Origin: Lentisphaeria bacterium
Lineage (GTDB): Bacteria; Verrucomicrobiota; Lentisphaeria; Victivallales; Victivallaceae
DNA: 64,000 nucleotides
Assembly: GCA_018265615.1 (NCBI GenBank)
Contig: JABLYX010000004.1
Location: 62,001-126,000 of the forward strand
Direction: 5' to 3'
Shown here: piece after piece, positions 24,324 to 32,770 of the stretch
Position numbering within the stretch: position 1 is the first letter of the stretch
Layout of the letters: each line of letters starts with the position of its first letter
The notes under the pieces: generated by a model
The model's input: only the letters and a program-made list of their open reading frames with translations
Told to the model about the DNA's origin: nothing
Databases searched by the model: none
Program-made: the position numbers and the translations under genes

Positions 24324-25663
24324 ATTTTGATTACGATGCATATATCCAGCGCAAGCTGAGCCGTTTCCTCGACGGGCCGGAGACATTCCAGTTCAACGCC
24401 CTGCGCAACGGGACCCACCGGAAGTACCGTTCGAGCACGCTCGCGCTGTTCGCGTGGATCGTCGGGCTCGCGCGCCTTTTTCTGTCTCCGATCGGATTTT
24501 ATCTGGCGCCCGTGGCGGTCATGCTGGTCGCTTACGCTTCAGTGGCGATGGATGCGCCGATGCGGGTCATGGTCCTGATCTTCCTGGCCGTGTTCCTCGT
24601 GGAACTGATCCTCGGTTTCTGGTACCGGCCCCGCATCGACATCATCCGGCTGATGCCGGACCGGGTGCGGGCGAAGTCGCAGTTCAAGGTTCACTTCGTG
24701 CTGCATAACCGCCGCCGTTTTCCGGCCTGGGACATCTGGGCCGATCCGTTCAATTATGCACCGGGGCTCGTGATTGAGCAGCATGCCGCCATGGCGGAGC
24801 TGCCGGCGAAGGCCGATGTCAAACTCGAAAGCCGTGTTTTCGCGAAACGGCGCGGACGTTATCTGGTTTATACGGCGCGGGTCGAATCGCGCTTTCCGTT
24901 CAATCTTGTCAAGTGGAGCTGCCGCTGGCGGAAGGATGCCCGGCTGCTCTCCGTCTATCCGGCTTTCACCACGTTGACGAAATTCACGCTGCCGCTCGGG
25001 GCACGGAACCAGTCAGAGGGCATGGCGCGCTACTCGAAGATCGGCGAGTCGATGGAGCTTATGGGGGTTCGCGACTACCGCGACGGCGACGATATCCGCC
25101 GGATCGACTGGCCCGGAACCGCCCGGCTCGGCTCCTTCGTGGTGAAAGAGTTCGAAGAGGATGAACTCAAGCGCATCGCACTCATCACCGATACCCATGT
25201 GCCGCCGCCGCGTCTCTGGAAAAAGCTCCGCCGGGCGCCGAAGGAGTCGGAGGAACTCGAGGCCGCCCTGGAGCTCACAGCAGCTCTGGCGGAATACTTT
25301 TCCCGCGGGGAGGCGGCGGTCGAGCTGTTCGCGGTCGGGCCGGAGGTCCATCACCTCGAAACCGGGCGTGGAACCACGAGCTTCGATGCGGTGTGCGACA
25401 TCCTGAGCGGGATCGAACCCTCTCAGGAGCCCGCGCTGGCGCAGCTTGAGCCGGATGTGTTCCGGGATCTTTCGGAAGTCGGCGGCGCCGTGGTCATTCT
25501 GATCGGAGATGACGACGACCGCCGGAAATTCGTCGAACGGCTGCGTGAGAGCGGTATTTCGCTGCGTGTGTTTCTGATCTCCGACGAGCCGTCGGATCTG
25601 CCGCCGGACTGGTTTGCGCTTTCCCCGAAGGCGATCCGTACCGGCATGGTGAGGGAGCTGTAA
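24320..25663 (+). CDS. DUF58 domain membrane protein
   Basis: 447 residues starting with GTG at 24320, inside the upstream stop codon, with GGAG nine bases before. Two to three hydrophobic helices lie at residues 37-100. The DUF58 signature MELMGVRDYRDGDDIRRIDWPGTARLG follows near residue 250, then a von Willebrand A-like part (IALITDTHVPP). DUF58 proteins usually occur with a MoxR AAA ATPase and a transglutaminase. Here the transglutaminase follows after one base but no MoxR gene is in the operon. Likely role in envelope protein maturation, by context only. Confidence 0.88.
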   Translation: MNFDYDAYIQRKLSRFLDGPETFQFNALRNGTHRKYRSSTLALFAWIVGLARLFLSPIGFYLAPVAVMLVAYASVAMDAPMRVMVLIFLAVFLVELILGFWYRPRIDIIRLMPDRVRAKSQFKVHFVLHNRRRFPAWDIWADPFNYAPGLVIEQHAAMAELPAKADVKLESRVFAKRRGRYLVYTARVESRFPFNLVKWSCRWRKDARLLSVYPAFTTLTKFTLPLGARNQSEGMARYSKIGESMELMGVRDYRDGDDIRRIDWPGTARLGSFVVKEFEEDELKRIALITDTHVPPPRLWKKLRRAPKESEELEAALELTAALAEYFSRGEAAVELFAVGPEVHHLETGRGTTSFDAVCDILSGIEPSQEPALAQLEPDVFRDLSEVGGAVVILIGDDDDRRKFVERLRESGISLRVFLISDEPSDLPPDWFALSPKAIRTGMVREL

Positions 25664-25664
25664 C

Positions 25665-27890
25665 ATGGATCAATCCAGAAAAATCGTCTTATGGTCGGCC
25701 GCGATTCTGCTGCCGGCGGCGTTCTATTTCAGTGCGATTGCGGATCTTCCGCACATTTTCGTCATTACGGTCGTTTTGCTTGCCGTTTCATCGGTGAAGT
25801 CGAAGGGGTGGCGGATCAGCGACCGTTCGGTCATCTACCTGACCGTCCTGGCGATGGCGATCACCCTGTTCGGCAACTATCTGGCTCCGCTGAAGCAGGA
25901 CCGGTTCGGGTTCATGGCGATCTTTTCGCGCCCTGCGCTGTCCGTGCCGTTCGTGCTCTATCTCGGCGCGCTCGCCGCCGGTTTCCGCCGCCGCGGGCAT
26001 GCGATCGGCATCGCGGCGGCGGCGGCCATGCTGTCGTTCGGGCTCGGCGGCGACATCCGTCTTGACGGGTTGGCGTCGGAGCGGGTGAACGAGGTGAATA
26101 AGCTGGTCACCATCTTTCCGTGGTTTTTCGGCGCGACGATGACGGTGTCGATCCTGGCGGTTCTGTTCGGCAGCCGTTCCGGCGCGAGGCGCGGCAACTG
26201 GCGCCGGGTCGGGCTGCTCTCCTTCGCCATGGTTGCGATCGGCGGCCTGATCTATCTGGAGTTCTGGGGATACCGGCAGAATGAGAATATGTTCCGGAGC
26301 CTGGAAAATGCGTTGCTGCGCATCGGCATCCGCCAACTTTACAAGGCCGGGGGGAACTCCATGCAGATGGGCGCGTCGCCGAACCTGATGCTCGGCATGC
26401 CGCCCGAATTTTTCACGATGTCCGACCGGGTGGCGCTGCGCGCAGTTGGCGACGAGCCGCCCGGCTATCTGCGCGGCCGTTCCTTCCACCGCTATGAACG
26501 CGGGATCTGGCACAGCACGGAAGAGGCGCTCGGCACACCGCTGCCGACGACGATTTCGGAGGGTTCGCTCTCCGCCGACCAGCTTTATTCGGTCACACGC
26601 ATGGAGAAGACCGACAATGTGTGGGATATCTATCCGGACGAATCGCTTCAGGGGAATGTCCTGGTCGTTCCGGGGGACACGGTGTCGATGGCGCTGATCG
26701 CTTCGCGCGTCCTGCGGTTCCGCGACGGGCGGATCGAAGTCGAACAGTTCGTGCGTGAGGGCGGATACTCAGTCTACGCCGATACGCCGGGGGAGGAGTC
26801 CGCCATGCAGCAGCCCGCCAAGCCGGGCCGGGAGTTCCTGGAGGTCCCGCGGGAGGTCAGGCCCGTACTGGACGGCATCGTCGACGAGCTCGGGCTCGCG
26901 AAGTATACGACCGATGCGGAGCGCTTCCAGAAGCTGCAGGAGTATTTCAGCCGGGAGTTCCAATACTCTCTGGACTGGCAGGGGCCGAAGTCCGAACCGA
27001 TGCGCGAGGAGGATTACCGCCCGAGGCGCAGGCCCGTGCCGGACGACATGGAGCGCCGCATCGAGCGCCATCCGGGATTCCGTATGGGGATGCGGGCCGC
27101 CGGGCGCCTCGCCGGAGGAGCGATGAATCCGGAGCGGCGCGGCCGTTTCCGGCAGCGTTGGCGGCCGAGCGACCCGGTCAAGTTTTTCCTGACGGAGCAC
27201 CGCCGGGCGCATTGCGAGCTTTTCGCTTCGGCAACCGCGCTCCTGTTGCGCAGTGCCGGGGTTCCGGCCCGCTATGTGACCGGCATCATCTGTAACGAAC
27301 CCCATCCCTCCGGGAAGTATTTCATCGCGCGTTACGGCAATGCGCACGCATGGGTGGAGGCGTACGACCGGCAGAACCGGCAATGGGTCGTGGTGGATAC
27401 GACTCCGCCGACCGTAACCGCGGCGGCGGCGCGGCCGGACTCCTGGCAGGAGCGGCTCAGCAGCCGCAGCGACTATCTGCGGCTTTCGTGGTTTGAGATC
27501 CTGAGCAGCCTGCGGCGCGGCCATTTTGCCGAGGGGTCGATGGCGATCCTGATGCTGGCCTGGGAGTGGATCGGGTATATCGTGACGCATCCTGTGTGGG
27601 GTACGCTGACCGGGTTTGTGATCGGCTTCGTCATCCGTATGCTGCTGTATCATCGCAAGCGGCGTCCGGACGACCATCTGACGCCGGAGCGGCGGAAGGC
27701 GCAGAGGGAGTACCGCAAACTGCTGCGCAAACTGCGCCGGCAAAAGCTGATCGGGCGCGACGACGTGCCGACCGCCGCGGAGCTGCTGGCGATTGTGGAG
27801 TGTCACCCGACCCTGCCGCCGCCGCGGCGGATCGAGCTCTCAGGTTATCTCAACCGCTATCTTGTCAGACGGTATTCGGTCAGTGACTGA
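25665..27890 (+). CDS. TgpA-like transglutaminase membrane protein
   Basis: 741 residues. About six N-terminal helices to residue 205 are followed by an extracytoplasmic transglutaminase-like domain. The triad is visible: Cys in AHCELFASATALLLRSAGVPARYVTGI (about 518), His in NAHAWVEAYD (about 561), Asp in WVVVDTTPP (about 577). A further helix near residue 635 precedes a basic cytoplasmic tail (RRKAQREYRKLLRKLRRQK). This is the layout of TgpA-type proteins found beside DUF58 genes, thought to cleave or crosslink periplasmic peptides. Last gene of the operon starting at 20155. Confidence 0.88.
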   Translation: MDQSRKIVLWSAAILLPAAFYFSAIADLPHIFVITVVLLAVSSVKSKGWRISDRSVIYLTVLAMAITLFGNYLAPLKQDRFGFMAIFSRPALSVPFVLYLGALAAGFRRRGHAIGIAAAAAMLSFGLGGDIRLDGLASERVNEVNKLVTIFPWFFGATMTVSILAVLFGSRSGARRGNWRRVGLLSFAMVAIGGLIYLEFWGYRQNENMFRSLENALLRIGIRQLYKAGGNSMQMGASPNLMLGMPPEFFTMSDRVALRAVGDEPPGYLRGRSFHRYERGIWHSTEEALGTPLPTTISEGSLSADQLYSVTRMEKTDNVWDIYPDESLQGNVLVVPGDTVSMALIASRVLRFRDGRIEVEQFVREGGYSVYADTPGEESAMQQPAKPGREFLEVPREVRPVLDGIVDELGLAKYTTDAERFQKLQEYFSREFQYSLDWQGPKSEPMREEDYRPRRRPVPDDMERRIERHPGFRMGMRAAGRLAGGAMNPERRGRFRQRWRPSDPVKFFLTEHRRAHCELFASATALLLRSAGVPARYVTGIICNEPHPSGKYFIARYGNAHAWVEAYDRQNRQWVVVDTTPPTVTAAAARPDSWQERLSSRSDYLRLSWFEILSSLRRGHFAEGSMAILMLAWEWIGYIVTHPVWGTLTGFVIGFVIRMLLYHRKRRPDDHLTPERRKAQREYRKLLRKLRRQKLIGRDDVPTAAELLAIVECHPTLPPPRRIELSGYLNRYLVRRYSVSD

Positions 27891-27983
27891 GGAGTGTCCG
27901 GAGCCGGGGACGGCATCTGTATTCATTTTCATTGAAAGAGCGTGATGTTGCAGAAAGTTGCAGGATTTTTTCCCGTATTCCTG

Positions 27984-28012
27984 TTGACATTTTGCTGCTG
28001 TCATGCTATGAT
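27984..28012 (+). promoter_or_regulatory. Sigma-70 promoter of the TPR/ABC importer operon
   Basis: TTGACA (27984-27989) and TATGAT (28007-28012) with a 17-base spacer, about 100 bases before the ATG at 28111. The intervening leader contains the short inverted repeat TCCGGA. Confidence 0.75.
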
Positions 28013-28110
28013 TAAAAAATGCATGAAACAGCTTTCCGGACGAGGGGGTCTTCCGGAGGGCGATCGAAACAGCACGGTTCCGCCAGATGCGCGGAATCAA
28101 AGGAGGTGCA

Positions 28111-28941
28111 ATGGTCAAACCGTTGTGGATTCTGGCCGTGACTCTTGCGGGGGCGGGAGTTGTCGGTGCAGTGGAGTCCGGACCGGACAGGGAGACGCCG
28201 CGCGCAGCATTGAAGGCATATGCTGCAATGGATTATGCGCAGGCGGGAAAGCTCGCGAAACAGATTCCGGATACACCGGAGGGACAGCTGATCGGCGGAC
28301 TGTGCGACTTATATGACCGCAGCCGCCAGGATGTCAAGCGCGGGCAATTGACCCTTGCAGAACTCTTTTACAATGACAAAATGCCGCTCGAATACCGGTT
28401 GGAAGCCGGAGTCGCGCTCGGGCGGACCGCCCAGCTCATGAAGGAGCGGCGGGAGCTTTACGGCAGCGCCGGCGACCGTTATGACCATGTGAAGATTTTC
28501 GGCCGGGTCATGGAGATGGCGCCCGGCAGTTCCGCGGCCCGCAATGCGTTTCTCTACCTCATCCGGGAGCGGCTTGAGGATCCGGAGCAGCGCAATGCCG
28601 CTTTCGAGGATCTTGAACTGTTCTTCCGCAACTTCTCCGGTGACCCGAAGCTGCTTCCGCCGCTTCATCTTCTCGCGGAATACGAGTATATCCGGCTGAA
28701 GGACGACTACAGGACCGCGGCCCGCCATCTGCGGGAGGGGTATGAGATCGGGTTCGCGAATCCGAATGAAAACCGCAGCGGGCTTTTCCGGCTGGCGTTC
28801 CTCTACCACAAGAAGATCGGCGACAAGCCGATGGCGGTCAAATACTACAATGAGTACCTGAAGCGTTATCCCTATTCCGGGCAGGCGGTGGTTGCTCAGC
28901 GGTTTCTGGAAGAACTCGGAGAGGGCGGCGGCAGAAAATGA
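28111..28941 (+). CDS. Secreted TPR-like repeat protein
   Basis: 276 residues from the ATG at 28111, preceded by the very strong AAGGAGGTG; the ATG at 28087 was rejected for this reason. A signal peptide (MVKPLWILAVTLAGAGVVGAVES) leads to helical repeats, with clear TPR-like pairs near the end (GLFRLAFLYHKKIGDKPMAVKYYNEYLKRYP). It is the first gene of an operon and overlaps the sugar-binding protein gene by 4 bases. A periplasmic scaffold for the importer or for polymer breakdown is conceivable; no enzymatic motif is present. Confidence 0.78.
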   Translation: MVKPLWILAVTLAGAGVVGAVESGPDRETPRAALKAYAAMDYAQAGKLAKQIPDTPEGQLIGGLCDLYDRSRQDVKRGQLTLAELFYNDKMPLEYRLEAGVALGRTAQLMKERRELYGSAGDRYDHVKIFGRVMEMAPGSSAARNAFLYLIRERLEDPEQRNAAFEDLELFFRNFSGDPKLLPPLHLLAEYEYIRLKDDYRTAARHLREGYEIGFANPNENRSGLFRLAFLYHKKIGDKPMAVKYYNEYLKRYPYSGQAVVAQRFLEELGEGGGRK

Positions 28942-30614
28942 GCAAAAAGCAGGCAGACGAAGTTCACGGCGCCGGGAAGTTCCAGAAGCTCGGGATTATT
29001 CTGGCCATTCTCTTTTACATTGTTTCCGTCATTATGGTGATCCGGAACTACGGCGGAATGTCGGTGGTGTTTTCCCCGGATACCAAGGTTCTCACCATCG
29101 CGCACTGGCAGTTGGAAGACGGTTTCCGCGAGGGCGTCAACGCGGCGATCGCCGAATATGAGAAAGCCAAGGCCGCACAGGGCGTGAAGGTAAAGGTCCG
29201 GCAGGTCGCGATTCCGGTGCGCGGCTACCAGCAGTGGTACCTGACGCAGTTGATCGGCGGCGCTCCGGCCGACGTCCTGGAGGTGACCGGCAGTTCCGAT
29301 ATCCTGAACCAGTATTTCACGCCGCTGTCTCCGTACATCGGCAACCCGAATCCGTGGAACAAGGGGACGCCGCTTGAAAAGATGAGCTGGCGCGAAAGCT
29401 TCGCGGATGATATGCTCAGTGCGCTCGATACGGCTTACAGCGAATTCTTCTCCGTCTGCACGTTTATGCACACGACACGGCTGTATGTGAATATGAAGCT
29501 TTACGAGGAGGCGACCGGCACGACCGAGCTGCCCGACACCCTGACTGAATGGCTGGAGGCGTGTAAAAAGCTTAAAGAGTACGGCCTCGAGCAGAACCGC
29601 CCGATCATCCCGATCGGTGTACGAGGTTTCGACAAGGGGACCATCGGCCAGATTTTCGGCACTTACAATTCGCAGCTGGGGACGGACCTCTCCGACACGG
29701 GCTCCAAATACGGGTACGGCGTTCAGCCCGGAGAGCTGTTCCGGCAGATCAACAGCGGTGAGCTTGACAGGGACCGGCTGCTGCAGCCGGTCGAGATCGT
29801 GGCCGAGGTCGGGCAGTATTTTGCCGACGGCTTCCCGGCGATCGACCTCGAGCAGACGAAATACCTTTTCTTTGCGGGGAACGTTGCGTTCTTCATCGAC
29901 GGAACCTGGAACGCGTTCAGTATGATCAACAATGCGCCGTTCCCGGTCCGGGTGATCCAGATCCCGGTGTTGGATAAACAGCATCGGCTCGGGGCGAAAT
30001 CGTTCGGCCGGATCACCGAGCTCGGCAGCGGGATCCAGGGCCGGTTCGGCATTCCGAAGAAGACGAAGGATTTCGACCTCGCGCTCGACTTTCTGCAGTT
30101 CCTCACAAGTTGGAAAATCAACCAGCTCGTCATGGTTGAACACTGCAAATGGATGTCTTCGCTGAAAGAGGTGAAGTATGAGGGCGTGATGAAGGATTTC
30201 GAACCGGTCACGAATACGAGCCATACGGCCGTGACTTCGCCGTTCACTTCGATCGGAACGCTGTCGAACCGGCTTTCGCTGCAGCGTCTGGAGAACTGTA
30301 TCATCCGTCAGCCGGAAGACCCGAAAGCGTTTTTCTGGAACGATTTCCTCGGCGACCGGGTGCAGATGACCGATGAGGTGCAGGAGGCGACCTTCGGCGT
30401 TCTCCGGAACCTCTGGAGCATGGACGGCACGCGCTCCGCGCTGGCTGTGGGAGTCGCGGTTTCCGAGGCTGATTCTCCTGAAATAGGCCTGTTCATGATG
30501 CGCTCGAATATCAACCTCGAAGGCATTGTCAGCCGTTACCGGGCGGTGGATGCCAACATTCTGTTAATGGAAGAGCTCGGCAAGTTGGAGGAGTACGGTA
30601 AAAATGGCAATTGA
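28938..30614 (+). CDS. Membrane-tethered ABC sugar-binding protein
   Basis: 558 residues. Unlike most binding proteins it has no lipobox or clear cleavage site: residues 14-37 (KLGIILAILFYIVSVIMVI) look like an uncleaved anchor. The rest follows the extracellular solute-binding family 1 plan: LTIAHWQLEDGF, LIGGAPADVLEVTGSSDILNQYF, LTEWLEACKKL, FFAGNVAFFIDGTWNA. It is about 120 residues longer than typical members. It overlaps the first permease gene by 11 bases. With the two permeases it would import oligosaccharides; no ATPase gene follows. Confidence 0.85.
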   Translation: MSKKQADEVHGAGKFQKLGIILAILFYIVSVIMVIRNYGGMSVVFSPDTKVLTIAHWQLEDGFREGVNAAIAEYEKAKAAQGVKVKVRQVAIPVRGYQQWYLTQLIGGAPADVLEVTGSSDILNQYFTPLSPYIGNPNPWNKGTPLEKMSWRESFADDMLSALDTAYSEFFSVCTFMHTTRLYVNMKLYEEATGTTELPDTLTEWLEACKKLKEYGLEQNRPIIPIGVRGFDKGTIGQIFGTYNSQLGTDLSDTGSKYGYGVQPGELFRQINSGELDRDRLLQPVEIVAEVGQYFADGFPAIDLEQTKYLFFAGNVAFFIDGTWNAFSMINNAPFPVRVIQIPVLDKQHRLGAKSFGRITELGSGIQGRFGIPKKTKDFDLALDFLQFLTSWKINQLVMVEHCKWMSSLKEVKYEGVMKDFEPVTNTSHTAVTSPFTSIGTLSNRLSLQRLENCIIRQPEDPKAFFWNDFLGDRVQMTDEVQEATFGVLRNLWSMDGTRSALAVGVAVSEADSPEIGLFMMRSNINLEGIVSRYRAVDANILLMEELGKLEEYGKNGN

Positions 30615-31506
30615 AGTTCCATTCGCGAAACTGCGTTATTATTGGCCGGCGTATCTGCTGATCGCGGTCCCGCTGCTCCTGGTGCTGATTTTCAACTACC
30701 ACCCGATCGTGAACGGCATGTGGCACATGTTCTACCGTTGGGACGGCGACACGGTCGAGGAGTTCGTCGGGTTCCAGAACATCGTGCGCATGTGGCGCGA
30801 TTCGGCGCTGTGGCACAGCTTCTACGTCGTTGCGATCTTCGTGGCCGCCAATATCGTCAAAATGTCGCTGCCGATCGTGGTGGCGGTTATACTGCATCAC
30901 GTGATCAGCGACCGGGTCGGGTATCTGTACCGGATCCTCTTCGTGATCCCGATGATCATCCCCGGCATGGTCGGCATCCTGATCTGGAAATACTTCTACG
31001 AGCCGAACAGCGGCATTCTGAACAACCTGCTGCGGGTCATGGGGTTCATCTCGCCGACGGATACGATTCAGTGGCTTTCCAATGACGCTCTGGTGATTCC
31101 GTCGCTGGTGTTCATGGGGTTCCCGTGGGTCGGGGCGTTCGGCGTGCTGATCTATCTCGCGGGCCTGCAGGGGATCAGCGAGGACATCTACGAGGCGGCG
31201 GATATCGACGGAGCGGGGCCGCTGACGGTCTTTTTCAAGATCGAGCTGCCGCTTATCATGACGCAGGTGCGCATCAACCTGATCCTGATGATCATCGGCA
31301 CGATCCAGAGCTGGGAGAACATCTATCTGTTCCTCGGCGTGGACGGCGGTCCGGGGGGCATCGCGACGGTGCCGGGCCTCATGATTTTCCGCGAAGCGTT
31401 TGCGCGCGGGCTTTTCGGCTACGGCTGCGCGATCGGTTTTGTGATCTTTGTGGTCACGCTCGCCCTGACATTGATCAACAACCGCTTCGTTCGGGTTAGA
31501 AAGTAG
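30604..31506 (+). CDS. ABC sugar transporter permease (MalF/UgpA type)
   Basis: 300 residues with six membrane helices. The EAA motif that docks the ATPase is seen as YEAADIDGAGPLTVFFKIELPLI. N-terminal YYWPAYLLIAVPLLLVLIFNYHPIVNGM fits carbohydrate uptake permeases of the CUT1 class. It overlaps the binding-protein gene by 11 bases and is followed after 10 bp by its partner permease. Confidence 0.9.
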   Translation: MAIEVPFAKLRYYWPAYLLIAVPLLLVLIFNYHPIVNGMWHMFYRWDGDTVEEFVGFQNIVRMWRDSALWHSFYVVAIFVAANIVKMSLPIVVAVILHHVISDRVGYLYRILFVIPMIIPGMVGILIWKYFYEPNSGILNNLLRVMGFISPTDTIQWLSNDALVIPSLVFMGFPWVGAFGVLIYLAGLQGISEDIYEAADIDGAGPLTVFFKIELPLIMTQVRINLILMIIGTIQSWENIYLFLGVDGGPGGIATVPGLMIFREAFARGLFGYGCAIGFVIFVVTLALTLINNRFVRVRK

Positions 31507-31516
31507 GAGTTTACAT

Positions 31517-32347
31517 ATGGCTCGCGTAGTACGGTCCAGAACCGCCGAATTTTTCAAGCACGTTTTCATTCTGCTTGTGCTGTTTTTCGCATTCGTACCG
31601 ATGTACCTCATGATCAACATTTCGCTGAAGGACAACCAGCAGTTCTCGCGGAACCCGTGGTTCCCCGAGGCCCCGTTCCACTGGGAGAACTACCTGTTCA
31701 GCTGGAACCACCTCGGCGGGACGATCTTCAACACGGCGTTCGTGGCGATCACGGCGACGGTGCTGACGCTGACGGTGGCGACCATCGGAGCGTTCTTTTT
31801 CGCGCGTTACAAGATGCCGGGGTCGAAGTTTCTGTTCGGCGTATTCATCATCCTCATGATGTATCCGGCCGTGGCGAACATGGTGCCGATGTTCAAGCTC
31901 ATCACCTCCCTCGGGCTTTACAACACGCACTTTGCGCTGATCATTCCGGCGATTGCGGGCGGACAGGCGTTCAACATCTTCGTGTTGCGGAACTTCATCG
32001 AGGATATTCCGCAGGATTTGTTCGATGCGATCGAGATCGACGGGGGGAACATGTTCTATCAGATCTGGCATGTGGTGGTTCCGCTGTCCATGCCGATCAT
32101 CGGCACGCTCGGGATCCTGTCGATCATCGGGCAGTGGAACAACTTCGTCTCCCCGCTGCTGTATCTGCGCGACACGAACCTCCAGACGATTTCGGTTGCG
32201 CTGCTGCACCTCGAGGGCGAGTACACGAAGAACTGGGGGCAGCTGATGGCGGGTTACACGATCGCATCGATCCCGCTGGTGGTTCTCTTCATCTTCTGTA
32301 TGAAGCTGTTCATCCGCGGTCTTTCGTCGGGCGCGGTCAAGGGTTGA
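31517..32347 (+). CDS. ABC sugar transporter permease (MalG/UgpE type)
   Basis: 276 residues, six membrane helices, EAA-type motif FDAIEIDGGNMFYQIWHVVVPLS, and the usual CUT1 ending RGLSSGAVKG. It pairs with the permease encoded 10 bp upstream to form the membrane channel. It is the last gene of the operon, which ends at a strong hairpin and carries no ATPase gene. A shared MsmK-like ATPase encoded elsewhere is the usual solution in such cases. Confidence 0.9.
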   Translation: MARVVRSRTAEFFKHVFILLVLFFAFVPMYLMINISLKDNQQFSRNPWFPEAPFHWENYLFSWNHLGGTIFNTAFVAITATVLTLTVATIGAFFFARYKMPGSKFLFGVFIILMMYPAVANMVPMFKLITSLGLYNTHFALIIPAIAGGQAFNIFVLRNFIEDIPQDLFDAIEIDGGNMFYQIWHVVVPLSMPIIGTLGILSIIGQWNNFVSPLLYLRDTNLQTISVALLHLEGEYTKNWGQLMAGYTIASIPLVVLFIFCMKLFIRGLSSGAVKG

Positions 32348-32362
32348 CGCCGTTATCCGTGT

Positions 32363-32394
32363 GCATCCGGCCTGTTTTCGGACAGGCCGGATGC
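32363..32394 (+). terminator. Hairpin after the ABC importer operon
   Basis: Perfect 12-bp stem GCATCCGGCCTG/CAGGCCGGATGC with the 8-base loop TTTTCGGA, 16 bp after the last permease gene. The T-tract behind it is short (TTTGCG), so termination may be partial. Confidence 0.7.
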
Positions 32395-32444
32395 TTTGCG
32401 TTCCGGCTTGTTCGAATGTGATGGAAATTAGTCGGTTCGCGTGC

Positions 32445-32472
32445 TTGAATATTCGCAAATTTGTGATATATT
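32445..32472 (+). promoter_or_regulatory. Putative promoter of the symporter gene
   Basis: TTGAAT and TATATT with a 16-base spacer in an AT-rich stretch. It would give a leader of about 290 bases that contains the structured element at 32522-32596. Confidence 0.45.
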
Positions 32473-32521
32473 TCCGGGTTGGAGACCGGTATGCGGAGGT
32501 GATCGCGCCTGCCGCGCTGCA

Positions 32522-32596
32522 GAAGTTGGCCGTTCGGTTATGAAACAGGCGGAAACCTGTTTTGCTGAATGACGGGAACGGTGCAGCTTCTTTTTT
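32522..32596 (+). ncRNA. Structured leader or attenuator candidate before the symporter
   Basis: GAAG (32522-32525) plus CCGTTC (32530-32535) pair with GAACGG (32576-32581) plus CTTC (32587-32590). Inside, AAACAGG (32543-32549) pairs with CCTGTTT (32556-32562) around CGGAAA. The outer stem is followed directly by T6 (32591-32596). It resembles a transcription attenuator or small riboswitch, but matches no class known to me. Confidence 0.4.
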
Positions 32597-32770
32597 GTGG
32601 TAAGCGTTTGACTGTATTGAATTTATACTTGATTTTCAAACCGTGAGCGGTTCAGCCTGAAAAAGGGGGGGCGGTACAACATAAAAAACACTTTCCGGAG
32701 TCGCCGGGCGGAATTCGCCGCGGCGGAATGCATGCAGATCAACCTGAATAGATGAGGACGAAAAAGAAAA

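Larger units (their letters stand above)
32348..32770 (+). other. Intergenic region with terminator, promoter and structured leader
   Basis: After the hairpin at 32363-32394 comes a possible promoter (TTGAAT 32445-32450, TATATT 32467-32472, 16-base spacer). A structured segment ending in T6 follows (32522-32596), then a palindrome AACCGTGAGCGGTT (32639-32652) that could be an operator. The symporter gene starts at 32771. No further gene was seen here. Confidence 0.5.
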
